DNA from: Norana najaformis
Lineage: Eukaryota; Annelida; Clitellata; Crassiclitellata; Hormogastridae
NCBI GenBank assembly: GCA_964023275.1
Contig: OZ029927.1
Location: 23,946,980-24,010,979 of the forward strand
Direction of reading: 5' to 3'
DNA: 64,000 nt
Shown: positions 20,689 through 31,796 of the stretch, piece after piece
How the letters are laid out: every line of letters starts with the position of its first letter
Position numbering within the stretch: the stretch's first letter is position 1
Translations under genes and position numbers: made by a program
Notes under the pieces: model-generated
Seen by the model: only the letters and a program-made list of their open reading frames with translations
Databases searched by the model: none
Told to the model about the DNA's origin: nothing

Positions 20689-23600
20689 CGCAAACTCCGC
20701 CTTCTGTTCTAGGAAAATGATTTTGTATTTTGCCCTGATCTGCTTTCACTGACTGAGTAATGATGTTCTGCTTGAATCTTTTGGGTTGGGTCTGTTTGCC
20801 GGCCTTTTGTGACGTGTTTTATTGACTTACCTATCTGCTGAAAGTTTTAGTGAGTCAAGTAGAAAATTACGAAGAAGATTTTTATTGCGTGCAAGGTCAC
20901 ACATAATGCGAATCCAGGTCTACTAGCATAACAAGGCTGGTCAATTCTTATGCCCATCTGTGTACACATAGTCTTTCCTGCCCCATTTCTGAAAATCATG
21001 GCTTTTTAAATTGTTTTCGTTGTTCGGGAATAATAATCAATATAATAGAATGTTTTATAACCTAGTGCACCATATTGGTTTGATGTTTTATCATGGAAGT
21101 GAAATATCAGCAAGAAATTGCAGCGAACTAACCATAGCATTGGTGAGTCATGGATTAAGTAATTGATTAGGAGTCTTCGATAAAGGATGTCTGCAAATTA
21201 ATGACCCATACTAAACCTCTCCCTCTGTTTTCCCCATTTGGGTGATCCCTCCATCTCCTCTGTGGACATTCCTTAATGGATTACCCCCTTAATTAATTTG
21301 AATTTTTCTGACTGTTGGTTTTATTTTCCATACGACAACAACTGACGCTAGGTCTCGCTGATGCTCTAGCAGTTGTCGGCCTGTATTCTGTGTTGATGAA
21401 CAGTAATTAATATTCTAATTAGTGTTGATGATTAATTAATATTCTAATTAATGTTTATGATGATGAATATTAATTACCTACTGTTAAACATCTGAGAAAT
21501 TGTATGGTACATATGATTTCTGTGCCTGGGTCGGAGTTGCTTCCCTTGACCATTGGTGGATGCCGCAAGCATTTGCCCTGGGGTTGTGTGTCTTAAATGC
21601 GCCATGTTAATTGCAAAAGAATTCATAAGCAAAGTGTGTTGATACCATTTGGTGCAGAGCGTTGGAATGTGGCAGTATATAAATGCCTTTGGAAATGTTT
21701 AATTTGTCGAAGCAGGTCCGCTGTTGTTAAGGCCCAGATTTTGCCTGTGAAGGGAAACTTGTTACATAGGGCAAGGTGTTTTTGGTTTTCAATATTGACT
21801 TTTTCACTTTGGCTTTTGTATTTGGCCTCTTCCATTTGGCTTTTGGCCTTGACGCTTTGGCCTTAACCCTGTGACCTTTTCCATTTAGATTTTACACATA
21901 ATCTTTTAGCCAGTGGCTTTACCTCTAGACTTCTTAACCCATTGGCATTAACTCTGTGGCCTTAACCCTGTGACATAGATTTTCCATTTGACTGAGATTT
22001 CAGAATGCTTCCTGCATTAAAAGAAACCCAAAGAAACAGACCAGCCATGAAAAACTGCCCTGTACATCTTAATTTATGCCTGAGCGATAACTTGCATATA
22101 GCTCGGGAGCAAATCCCGAGCTGAGTTTATGTAAGAAATAAGTCCTGTTAAGTTTGTTGTCTTGCCTGATTTACAACCAGTCTCTTTGTTCCACTTTTTG
22201 TTCCAGTTGTCTATCTGCTGTTAGTCACGAGTTTTTAGTCGAGTTTCTGATGCAACACTAATAATATCCTGGATATTATTCGTAATTCTTTGCTGCTGTT
22301 AGGATATTGTGGTAAATTAGTGGTGCTATCTTTAATGTCTGTTTATGAAGTCGAATAACGAGCTGAGTCGATACTCTGGCTAATGCAAACTGTGTTGAAT
22401 GAAAAGTTTGGTGCAGTGTTATTTAAACTTTGATGTGGTTGTTATTGTTTATGCTATACGTATTATTTTTGTTAATAAGGTTGTTTTTTATTATTACTAA
22501 TTACATGTGATCCCTCAGGATTAAAAACTTATTGGAGAAGAGATCAAACATCTGGAATTAAACTATTATTATTACTAATTATTTTTATTGCACAAAAATT
22601 ATTTTTATTATTATTATCAGTTTTATTGTTTATTATTGTTAAAATTAATATTGTTATTTTTACTAATTTTTACTGCTATGCAAGTGACACATTGATTATT
22701 ATTATTAGTAGTAGTGGTAGTAGTAGTATTAGTATTAGAAAAAGTGGAAATGAGAAAATGGTTCTAATTATATGTGGTTCTGGTTGATGTCACGTGTTTT
22801 TTGATGCTTTTGTGACAGAATTTCTTAGGAATTCTAGATTAGACTTAACGGATTTGTTGTTTAGATTATTAGCGACTACAAGTAAATGTGTTTCGACAGT
22901 GTCCTTAACTATGCTACGCTTGTTGTGTTATTCGAGTTTGTCGACCGTGTCAACTTTTTCTCTGACCATTGCCTGTGTTTTTAACGTGTGAAGTTTTGTT
23001 TGTTGAATCGAACACCACATCTGCTTACTTACGCTTATGTTCGACAGTGAGTTTGGAACTTTGTTTTTCAAATTGCTTTTCATTTGGCGCACTTAATGGT
23101 TGGTTCATGTGAAATTGCTGACCATTGAGCAGTTTTGTGTTAGTTTGGCTACACAACACAGCCTTCCTGTAACACTCATCGTGGTAACACGAATTCTGAA
23201 GTAACTGAAAGTTGTGAAGTTTATTCCCTAAACTTCTAGTGATCATTGAAGAGACTTCAGTTGGGAACTGTGGCAAAAGTAGTCATCTTCTAAGGTATTT
23301 GCGTGTGTTTTGTGATCCACTTTTTGTGCACATTTTAGTCAAAACATTTTTAAGTTGGATGAGTACTTTGCATGGTTCCTGGTCACTTCCCTGACAGCGT
23401 GCTCATGTGGGGCCCTGTTCCCATATGGGATCCATGTGGGTCCCATCAGGTGTTTATGGGTATGGTGGCTGGGATTAATTCTGTTTTTCTAGTTCAGTCA
23501 TAGTATTTTCTGTTGTGAGTGGGTCTTCTCTGTAACTGAAGCTTGACTCAAAATAATTTATAAAGTTCACTGATATTTGAATTTTAGTGTGAGAACCATG

Positions 23601-24460
23601 GCTAGTAAAGTTGTGATTAAAATGCATCAAAATTATTGAATTTGCAAGCTGTAGTTGTTTTAACAAAATCTTTTTTGTGATGTTAAAATAGGTGATGTAA
23701 ATTTTTAAAATATTGATTTTTGCCGTAAGTTTTACGAGGAGTTGTACACTTAGGAAATTCCACTTGAAAACTAGTGATGATATATTCAGTGGTGTTGATG
23801 GTAAAAAATTTGCGTTGCTTATATTCGTCATGAAATTTTTTTGAAGTTTTCTATAGTTTTTAATTGTATTTGTTTGCATTTGCTGCAAACTTCTAATGTG
23901 AGAAGTAAACCCATATTAGTGATACAGACAGATAGACAGACAGACAGAGACACAAAAATTCCATAACTTCTTAATAGCAAATTGATGACATTAATAACAA
24001 ATAAATATATGGGTATCATGTATATTCAATGGGGAATTGTCTTAGTCCCCCGGGCTGGAAGTTCTGTCCTCCTTCCCTGTAAATCATATACTGCTGGTGC
24101 CCATTTACTGCTGTAATGTGAAACAGCACCTCAGATTCAGGTGTACTGATATTGTGCAAAGTATAAGTGTTTTAATAAATAAAATTAATAAGGAAACATA
24201 GGCAAAGCTTAATTTGAACGAAGGTCAGCAAGAATTTTCTTTCATGTTCAGATTCTGTTCTGAGGTTATCTTATACTGAGACAGTGGAAATGAGATATTT
24301 GATGAGAAATGAGATACTGATAAAGAGCAGTTATGTTAGCTGATATTTTCTCTAATGTGGCAATATTGTGCTTGAAGAGAGTTGCAGCATTTAGTTTGAT
24401 TTCAAAGATGATCTTCATTGTGCTATGATTTTCATTATGACTTTTATTTAAGAAAACCAT
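20689..24460. other. 3' flank of ELL: AT-rich, no gene recognised
   Basis: The ELL 3' UTR must begin here, but no convincing AATAAA was seen close to the stop. The stretch is AT-rich, with (att)n and (tta)n runs near 22440-22740 and a cagacagatagacaga run at 23926-23950. No open frame shows a recognisable domain on either strand. Confidence 0.5.
21783..22025 (+). repeat. Dispersed repeat of about 240 bp, copy 2
   Basis: Homologous to 18550-18790, in the same orientation, lying about 1.1 kb downstream of the ELL stop. Shares aaccctgtgaccttttccat, taacccattggcattaactc and ctgagatttcagaatgct. Confidence 0.7.
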
Positions 24461-24465
24461 CTAAG

Positions 24466-24655
24466 GGTCACAGTAGCTGATTGGTGTGAGCGCTCGGCTT
24501 GTAACGCGAAGGGTATTGGTTTGAGGCTCCTCCCTTGAGGCAGTTACTGTATAGGGACCTTGAGCAAATGCTTCAATCACAGTTGCTCAGCGCCATCGAT
24601 TGTTGCTCAGTCATTTTATAGTGGTGCTTAATGAATGCAGTAATAATAATTTGCT
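24466..24655 (+). repeat. tRNA-derived SINE, family SINE-A, copy 3
   Basis: The head gtcacagtagctgattggtg with gcgctcggcttgtaacgcga is followed by gggaccttgagcaa, gttgctcagcgccatcgatt, ggtgcttaatgaatgcag and an (aat)n tail. A further SINE-A fragment (cctccctgaggtggtc and tgtgtaggga) lies at 24900-24940. Confidence 0.85.
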
Positions 24656-25704
24656 ACTGTTGTGATTAATGGGAAATCAGTGAGCGGTTGGAAAAACTGA
24701 CACTAGTCGTCGCCAGCATAAAAAGTAGGTTAACCGTAGTGGATGTACTATTTTGTCACTTCTGCACCAACCCATTGGTGCAGATTCAACGTTTTTGTCA
24801 GCAGTCGATCGTTCTCTGAAACGCAGGGGTGCAGAGGGGTTGGAGAGGGTCGGTGGAAGATCTACTCGCCGATCTAGATGCAAGACGGTTCTTTTGGGGT
24901 TCAGGCCCCTCCCTGAGGTGGTCAATGTGTAGGGATCACATAAGAGCCCTCTCTACACAGTGACTGTCTTTGGTTGAGTCGATATTTACTTAGTCTCAGC
25001 ATACATACAATTGCTTGTCACCTCTGCTTGATGCCATTTTATTACAAATTGGTGCCATATTGGAAATAAGTTAACGGGGAATATCGCTCCGGAATAGGTG
25101 ATGCTGTAGTGAAAGTGAGCGAACAATTAAACTTAAAGTCATTGTTACCAGTTTTTGTGAGCATCAAGAATATTAGTGCATCGTTATTTTTGCACAAATC
25201 TATGAATCATTCATTATGTACTTGCCACAGTGCAGACTGGAAGTCATATCGATGCAGACTTTTACACTTACGCCACTGTTTGGTAAAATCTGATTGCTAC
25301 GTATGTAGAATGCTATGAGTCATCTGTGATAATAGTTTTGTCGTAAAAATTAGGAACGTGAACAGATTGTAGAGGTTTTTCTAAGATCATTTCTGCACAT
25401 ATTTAAGATCTGATTGATGCTTTTGAATTGTGTTCAATAGGGTTTTCTCTGACCATTTTCTCGTTTTGTTCATGAAAAATGCGCTTTTTGTGACCAGAAT
25501 TATTTATTGTTGGTGCTTGAGCGATTTGTAATTAAATGCCATACGTTGCCCACAAATGTGAAATATTGGGAAATTTAACTGTGGGTGTCTGCCATCACAC
25601 ATATTGAGGGAGTTGTTACCCTCTGTCTTATAGCGATTGATGGCAGTGATAGCACTGTGCAGATTCAAGCAGTAACGTTATTGAGGTGTTCAGCATATAC
25701 CAGG

Positions 25705-25960
25705 TATTCTATTCAAAACTGAAGTCTCACCTTTTCAAGAAATCCCACGCCGATCTATCGAATCCGCATTTCTCTCAACTTAAACACAACCCACCCTAAC
25801 ATCTCCTCTCCCCTTCTCTTTCTGGTCTTCTGGCAACCGGACTTGGTTCTTGACATGGCATCTTTGGACAACCCTACTGACGCTCGTGAATTAGCTGGTG
25901 CACTGCGCTTAGCTTTTAAGTAGCGCTTTAGAAATTTAGAGTTTACGATTACGAACTTGG
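25705..25960 (+). repeat. LINE 3' tail, family LT3, copy 2
   Basis: Contains attcaaaactgaagtctcac (the end of an L2-like ORF2), tctcaacttaaacacaaccc, ttctggcaaccggacttggt and tcttgacatggcatc, then aattagctggtgcactgcgc and tagcgctttagaaatttaga. It ends in an attacg repeat. Confidence 0.8.
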
Positions 25961-26667
25961 AGAAAGGCCTTCCGAGCTCAGATGTTTAGCGCCATTGACC
26001 GATGCATTGTAATTTGATTGGTCACTGATTATCCAAACTTAACTGTTCTGCCTCTTTGTAATGTCGCATCTGTGATATTTGTCCAAGTTTTGAAAATATT
26101 CGTTGCATAGCAGCAGCTGTAAATGCAAGATGTTAATTAGAGGACTTACCTTGAATGCTTATTGCAAGTAAATGCTTTGATGACTTAGATTGTGTGATGC
26201 TTTTCCTATATGTGCAAGCTGGTAGATTCTGCTGATTAGGCTGTGGTGGGTTTACATTTTGCACTTCCTTTATATTGTTTTGTTGTTACTGTTACTGGTT
26301 TTGTCTTTTGTTCTTGTTCTGCTTGTTCTTGTTGTTTGGGTGTATGTAGTAATGTTGTTTTTGTTGCTGTGGTGGTGGTGGTGGATTTGATGGTTGCACA
26401 TGTTGTTTTGGTCATAATTGCTATATTTTTTGCTGGTTTCTATGGTTGCCAGTTTTTGGTTGCGGTTGTTTTGGTTATGGTTGCTATGGTTGTTGATGTC
26501 ATTGTTCTTGTGGTTGTTTGTTGTTAATGTTATTGTTACTGTTATGACGACCAATATAGCATTAATAAATGCATTTGCTTTAACTATCAGCAGACCGTAC
26601 CAGACCTTGCATTCATTTATATACCTTGCATTGATATATATATCCATTGAACTCGTCATTTAGTACT

Positions 26668-26880
26668 AATTAGAATTTATTGGTTGCAGCTTTTCTGCCG
26701 GCTTCTCTCACTGCATTCAATCTTCCATCCACCAACTGAGTAATAGCTGTGATAATCTTCCATTCCATTTGTCACCAAGGACAAGTATTTTGCGATCTTC
26801 TGTTTCGTCCGAAAAATGTCACGAGTTAGTTTTGCTGCTGCTTCTACCTTTGCACGTTCAACAGTGTACACGCTTTTCAT
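26668..26880 (-). other. Coding-like orphan segment, function unknown
   Basis: On the minus strand an open frame reads MKSVYTVERAKVEAAAKLTR and continues to LSLVTNGMEDYHS. An overlapping frame beginning at MEWKIITAITQLVDG reads NAVREAGRKAATNKF and a stop. Both look amphipathic and charged, like real helical protein, and together they suggest a decayed coding segment with one frame change. No family was recognised and no splice sites were convincing. It could equally be chance. Confidence 0.25.
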
Positions 26881-27047
26881 TAGGACTCTGAGCTTTTGTC
26901 AACTTTTATTTGAACAGTGATATCCATGCAAATCGTAGTCAAATGCTCAACTTTCACAGTGCTTTTGCTTCTTTTTGACTGCCATCTGAGCGATTGAGCT
27001 GTTTAACATAATGTACGTGTTAAGTTATATAGCGTCATGCATTTGTG

Positions 27048-27345
27048 TGCGGCACGTTAGTCTTTTGGTAGTGCGTTTGGTAAATGATCATGCGGTTGTG
27101 GGTTCGACTCAGTGTAACGACCCTGGGCAAGTTGTTTTTACACACCGTGCCTCTGTCACCAAGCAGTATAATTTGGTACCGGCGTAAGCTGGGAAGTAAA
27201 CGGCAAGTCCTGCGATGCACTGGCTTCGTGTCCAGGACCTTGGGATTCGTCCATTGCCGGCTCAAGGGCCTAAAGAAAAGGAAATGGGCGCCTCCACTAC
27301 GTCTCACTTGTGGGATCATATGGGATATTTTACTTCGTGTTTCAG
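27048..27345 (+). repeat. tRNA-derived SINE, family SINE-B, copy 3
   Basis: Near full-length and the best match to the consensus: gtgggttcgactcagtgtaa, caccgtgcctctgtcacc, ggtaccggcgtaagctggga, ccttgggattcgtccattgc, ggcgcctccactacgtctc and ttttactt. A (ta)-rich run of atatac units follows at 27368-27420. Confidence 0.9.
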
Positions 27346-27420
27346 CACCATTTTGAGGTTCTAAAGGAAAAACATACAGATATATATACATATATATGTG
27401 TATATATCTATATATAACTA

Positions 27421-29440
27421 AATGCTTGAAATTGATTAATTATTTGAGCATATTCGACATACCACTCTTGTGCCCTCTCGTAGTTAGAGAGAAAGTGATA
27501 TGTTTCGATGTGAAAATACTTTTGCCATTTTTTAATTTCTCAGCGAGATAGCGTGAATGAAACTAGCTTTTGTCTGTTTTATGGTGTTAGTTTGTATCGG
27601 GTTTCTAACTTTCCATTCTCTGCAGTTTCTAATGTGTACCATTTGTGGCTGTATAAAACGTCTTGGGTGCAATCTTCTCTAGAACAAAGTCACCACACAT
27701 TTTCTGCCAGAATCTAGGACATTTCTTAGGTGAAGGCAGTTTCTTAAAGGTGTGAATATCGAGCAAAAAAGTGACTTTTTTGTGGTTTCAGTTTTTCTTT
27801 TCCATGCCAGAGTTGCTCTTTGTTGTAACTACCATTGCTGAGGGAGCTTCTGGCTGTGGGGCTGATCGGATTGCAGCCGCAACCTAAGCAGCAGGTTTTG
27901 GTAAATGACGCCGATGTTAATATGATGCAGCTGTTGAAAGGAGGCAATTTGTGATCCCTGACTCAACTGCGGTTTTTGTGTCTGAATAAATTGACTGTTT
28001 GAATTTGATACCTTGAGTGAAAGCGGTTCAAGACGAAACCTGCCTTCAACAAATTCTTATGTAGCAGGAGAACATTTTTCTTAGGAGCAGATCATTTTAT
28101 TTAGTTGAGAAATCTTTCATCTGTTAGGAAAAGTCTTAATTCTTTGAAAAATCTTGTTGTAGACAGCCAAATCTTTCTTATGAAGCAAGACTTTTTTGTG
28201 TAATAGAATTTTTACTTTGACAAAAATATCATTTCATTGAATTCATGGAGGTTTAGACCACCATATTTTTGTGCTTTAATTCTCTCATGTCCCATAGTCT
28301 GTAATGTAAGCCACGTCCAATCACGTTACATTACTGTACGTCCATTTTACGAGATACAAAATTGCTAAAGAGTAATGTCAGCCCGTAGCCTAGAAACATA
28401 TTTGAGAGTTCTTGTATTTAGGCGAGATTTCTTTTTGGGATGCTGTGTTGAATGTTCCTTCGGTGGTTTATCGTAAAAGTTTGTCTGATGAGAAGTGAAA
28501 CCGATTATGATTGTCTTATGTTTTGTGACCAAAATGTGTATTACCTATACTTACAATGCTTTCGGTGTTTCATACGACTTAACTGTGGTTAGTAGATTGA
28601 TGCAGTGTTGAAATTCTGTGATACCTGGGATTACTGTTTGATCTGTAAGGAAAGTAGTTACTAAGATATTTACTAACGTCGTATAGTTGTATCCAGTGTT
28701 AAACGATATCTCATGCGTGTCAGGGCCGTCGATGTCAGTCTTACGATACCTGTAGGCCGAACTTTAATTGCTAACGTATTGTTCAGTTGAAGGTTGTTTA
28801 TAACCGTAGATACAGTGGTAACGCCGTATTGCTTCTAAGTTTCGTTGATCATTAGGACGTTGTGTAGATGCGTGATGCAAAGGTACAATATTTGTGTTTT
28901 GAGAAATGACTTTTCCAGGTTTTGTCTTTCACGTTTCCCATGGCTTGAACGGTGTAGGCCTACTGGGCTGGAGTTGGTGTCTTAGTTTGTAAAGAAATCC
29001 GGATTTTTATGCGAATTTATTTAGAAAACCGGCGAATGCAAATAGTTGAAAAAGTCTGGCCACTCCATTCGCATAGTTTTTATTTATGTGTTAGCGAAAG
29101 ACTGTGCGGATTTCTAGATCACTGAAACTTGGAATCGATAATGACAAACCGCGAATACTGTTAAGCTCCGGCTTACCTTCTTGTTGTCGGCTGGCCGAGT
29201 CCGCCGTCCGTAGGTGGCTACGTAGCTGCCAGGATATCGGAATTGTCCCCCTTTTAGCATCAGGCCCGAATTCGAGTATGCATGGCATCCGGGGTATTTC
29301 GGAATACGGTGGGTGGTCAACAGTCAACGGCGTTCGAAGGATTTTTCTTCTCTAGTTAGTTTCGACAAAACCCCTTATTCTAAATCCACCGTCAACATAT
29401 TCACGGCCCTAAATACATTGTTCACCCCTTTCTGTGCGCT
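27421..29440. other. Intergenic stretch, nothing recognised
   Basis: No transposon ends, SINE boxes or domain-bearing frames were identified. A slightly GC-richer island at 29090-29350 has open frames on both strands, but none resembles a known protein. Confidence 0.4.
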
Positions 29441-29446
29441 TTAGTA

Positions 29447-29560
29447 GTAGTTCCTCTGTTTAACGACAGCTTATGGCATCAAAGGCCGTTGCAGTCGCCC
29501 TCCTCCTTTATCCAGGCTTGGGACTGGCACTACCCCCAAACAAGGCAGTGGCGGAGTTTG
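29447..29560 (+). mobile_element. 112-bp short element, copy 2
   Basis: Nearly identical to 8065-8176: gtagttcctctgtttaacga, caaaggccgttgcagtcgcc, gcttgggactggcactaccc and gcagtggcggagttt. It is flanked by gtgcgcttta (29434-29443) and gtgcacttta (29561-29570), a probable 10-bp target duplication with one mismatch. Confidence 0.7.
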
Positions 29561-29599
29561 GTGCACTTTACGACAAGCTTCCTGCCTTATATAGGGTGT

Positions 29600-29690
29600 T
29601 CATAAGAGCTCATTTGCATATAAGAACTTACTTGCATATAAGAGAGTACTGGCATGTAAGAACTTATTTGCATATAAGAGCTCCGCACAA
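29600..29690. repeat. Short tandem repeat of a 19-22-bp unit
   Basis: About five imperfect copies of tgcatataagaactta-like units (cataagagctcatt, gcatataagaacttac, gcatgtaagaacttat). Confidence 0.6.
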
Positions 29691-31108
29691 TATTGTAGTC
29701 TTGAATGTCTGCGTCTGTGTTTTAATGTACGTAAGTTGATAGCTTTATTTATGTAACGGGGAAGCTATTTCAAAAGCACAAGCCTTGTGGGAACAGTGTT
29801 CGAGTTTTGTGAAGTGTATGCTGAGAAGAGACTTCGATTGGGTTGGACTAGGTTTTATGACATGGCAAACGTGCGTAAATTGGTAGGACGTTTAAAGCAG
29901 GTTTTTTGGTGTGTTCGACCCAGTCTAAACACTATTTCTTTGTTAAAGTTTTTCCTTTTTCTGCAGGTTTGTATAGCAATCGTTTGCCGTCTGCATTCGT
30001 AAATAAAGTGGTAAATCTGATAAAAATCTTTCAAATCCAAAGTTGAAACTGAGTTGTTCAGATCTGTTACTACTGCTTTTTACGGCTTTGTCATATTATT
30101 ACCGAGATTTGTTTCTCGGCGTCAACAACTTTGGCTGGGAAAGCTAGAAAGAAATGGCACGTGTTGGCCATTCCGGCTAAAATCTTTAAAGGCCAGCGAT
30201 GAAGCTAGTTCATTAGAGTCTCAGTCTTGTGTTAACGCATTTGGGCACACTGTACCTTCAAGCTTTTGGATTAAGCCCCTATGTTACGTTATGAGGAAAG
30301 TATGTTAAACAATTTACCATTGATGATCATGGTACAATGATCACCCTAGCATCATCGTACATTTTTGTATTCGTGACGATTCATTCTAAATTATTTTTCT
30401 TTCTCATCCCAAAAAAACAAAGCATCTGACAACGACAAATTTTGAATTTTTCTTTGTAGAACAAAGTCAACTTTACACACGAATGCGTGTATATATACAT
30501 ACAAGTATATATTAGTGGATGTATATTTATTATTACACATGCATGTGTAGTTATATATAACCAAGTTGAGGTATATTAAGATGAGCGTGTAAACGTTTTT
30601 GTTTAGTAAGGAATATCGTGTTTGGGTGCTTCTTTGGGATTTTGTGCGTTTCTCGTACATTTAACTGGGGTGTATTAGGTCGTGTGAATCTACTTTGCAG
30701 TTCTGTATGTTATCTGATGCATGTTCTACTATGAGTGTCTCCTGAGGAATTGGTGTTGAGCTTAGCGAACTTTTAATGAGACTTGTTCGTTCTGTGTTAA
30801 TGAGGATATGTTATTATAAATTATATTCTTTGTTGCAAGCATCCAAAAATACCAAAAAATAAAGCATCTCAAAAATGACGTGTTCGTTTCTTTATTTTAC
30901 TGCTAATGCAGTTTCAACACGAATCTGTTGTTGAAATACAGATGGCAGTGAGAGTCGACAATCGTCTGCACGAAGCTACGGTATTTAGGTATGTTAACAT
31001 TTGACCTGTAATACGTTATAATACGTTGAGCTGTAACCTAATACGACGATACGTTAACATCTGGTTAGCTAGATGTTCTAAGTAAATTAACATCTGAATA
31101 ACTTAGAG

Positions 31109-31521
31109 CAGCGGTTCTTAAACATTTTAGTCCGAGGACCCTTTACACTCTTAAATTTTATCGAAGACCCAAAGAGCTTTAATTTATGTGTTTTATAGGC
31201 TATCTATCACTATTTACGATATTAGAAATTAAAACTGAGAAATTAATGTATTAATTCATTACAAAATAACAATAATAAACCCATTACATATTCATATAAA
31301 TGACATATATTTTATAAAAAAGTGACTGTATTTTCAAAGCAATCGTAATCGTAATCTCGAGATTTCTACAGCGCCCAACGAAAGCCAAGTAGCGGGAACC
31401 AGCTTATTCACAGACTCTGTATTTTCTTAGTATTAACATGAAAATAGTTTAGACTTCGCGGAGCCCCTGTCGTGGTCTCGGGGACCCAAGCGGTCCTCGG
31501 ACCACACTTTGAGAACCGCTG
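31109..31521. mobile_element. hAT-type MITE with TIRs and 8-bp target-site duplication
   Basis: Starts cagcggttcttaaa and ends tttgagaaccgctg. The inverted ends continue with tccgaggacc on the left against ggtcctcgga on the right. The flanks acttagag (31101-31108) and acttggag (31522-31529) are an 8-bp target duplication with one mismatch, the length typical of hAT elements. It has no coding capacity. Internal blocks such as ccctttacactctta, cccaaagagcttt, tattagaaattaaaactgag and aataataaacccattaca recall, from memory, non-autonomous hAT-Charlie-like elements of vertebrates. The middle is interrupted by a short LINE tail (31345-31420). Confidence 0.88.
31345..31420 (-). repeat. Short LINE 3' tail, family LT2, nested in the hAT MITE
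   Basis: Begins with tcgtaatcgtaatctcgaga, then ttctacagcgcccaacgaaa and ggaaccagcttattcacaga, the exact 3' end of the LT2 family in reverse. Its position inside the MITE shows it arrived after the MITE. Confidence 0.8.
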
Positions 31522-31674
31522 ACTTGGAGTATTATCTTGGATATCTATATGGGACCTTCTAAGAATCTTCAGAAATGATGTCAATTTTAAAAGTACGAGC
31601 AGTTCATTTACACGCAGGTGGTATTCAATGCGTCTAGGCGTTACAGCAATATTTGGCGTTCTCTCGCGTCCAGA

Positions 31675-31775
31675 GGCAGCAGATAAAGTCCAGATATGAT
31701 ATGAAATGGCAAGTTTACACTACGCCTTGTTTCGAACTCTAATCACACAGATTAGCAGCTTACCACTCTGCAGAG
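31675..31775 (-). repeat. Possible tRNA-derived SINE fragment
   Basis: On the minus strand gcagagtggtaagctgctaa resembles an A box and gagttcgaaac resembles a B box, about 35 bp apart. Only one copy was seen and no 3' tail was recognised. Confidence 0.35.
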
Positions 31776-31796
31776 GATACTGTAAATCCACAAACG

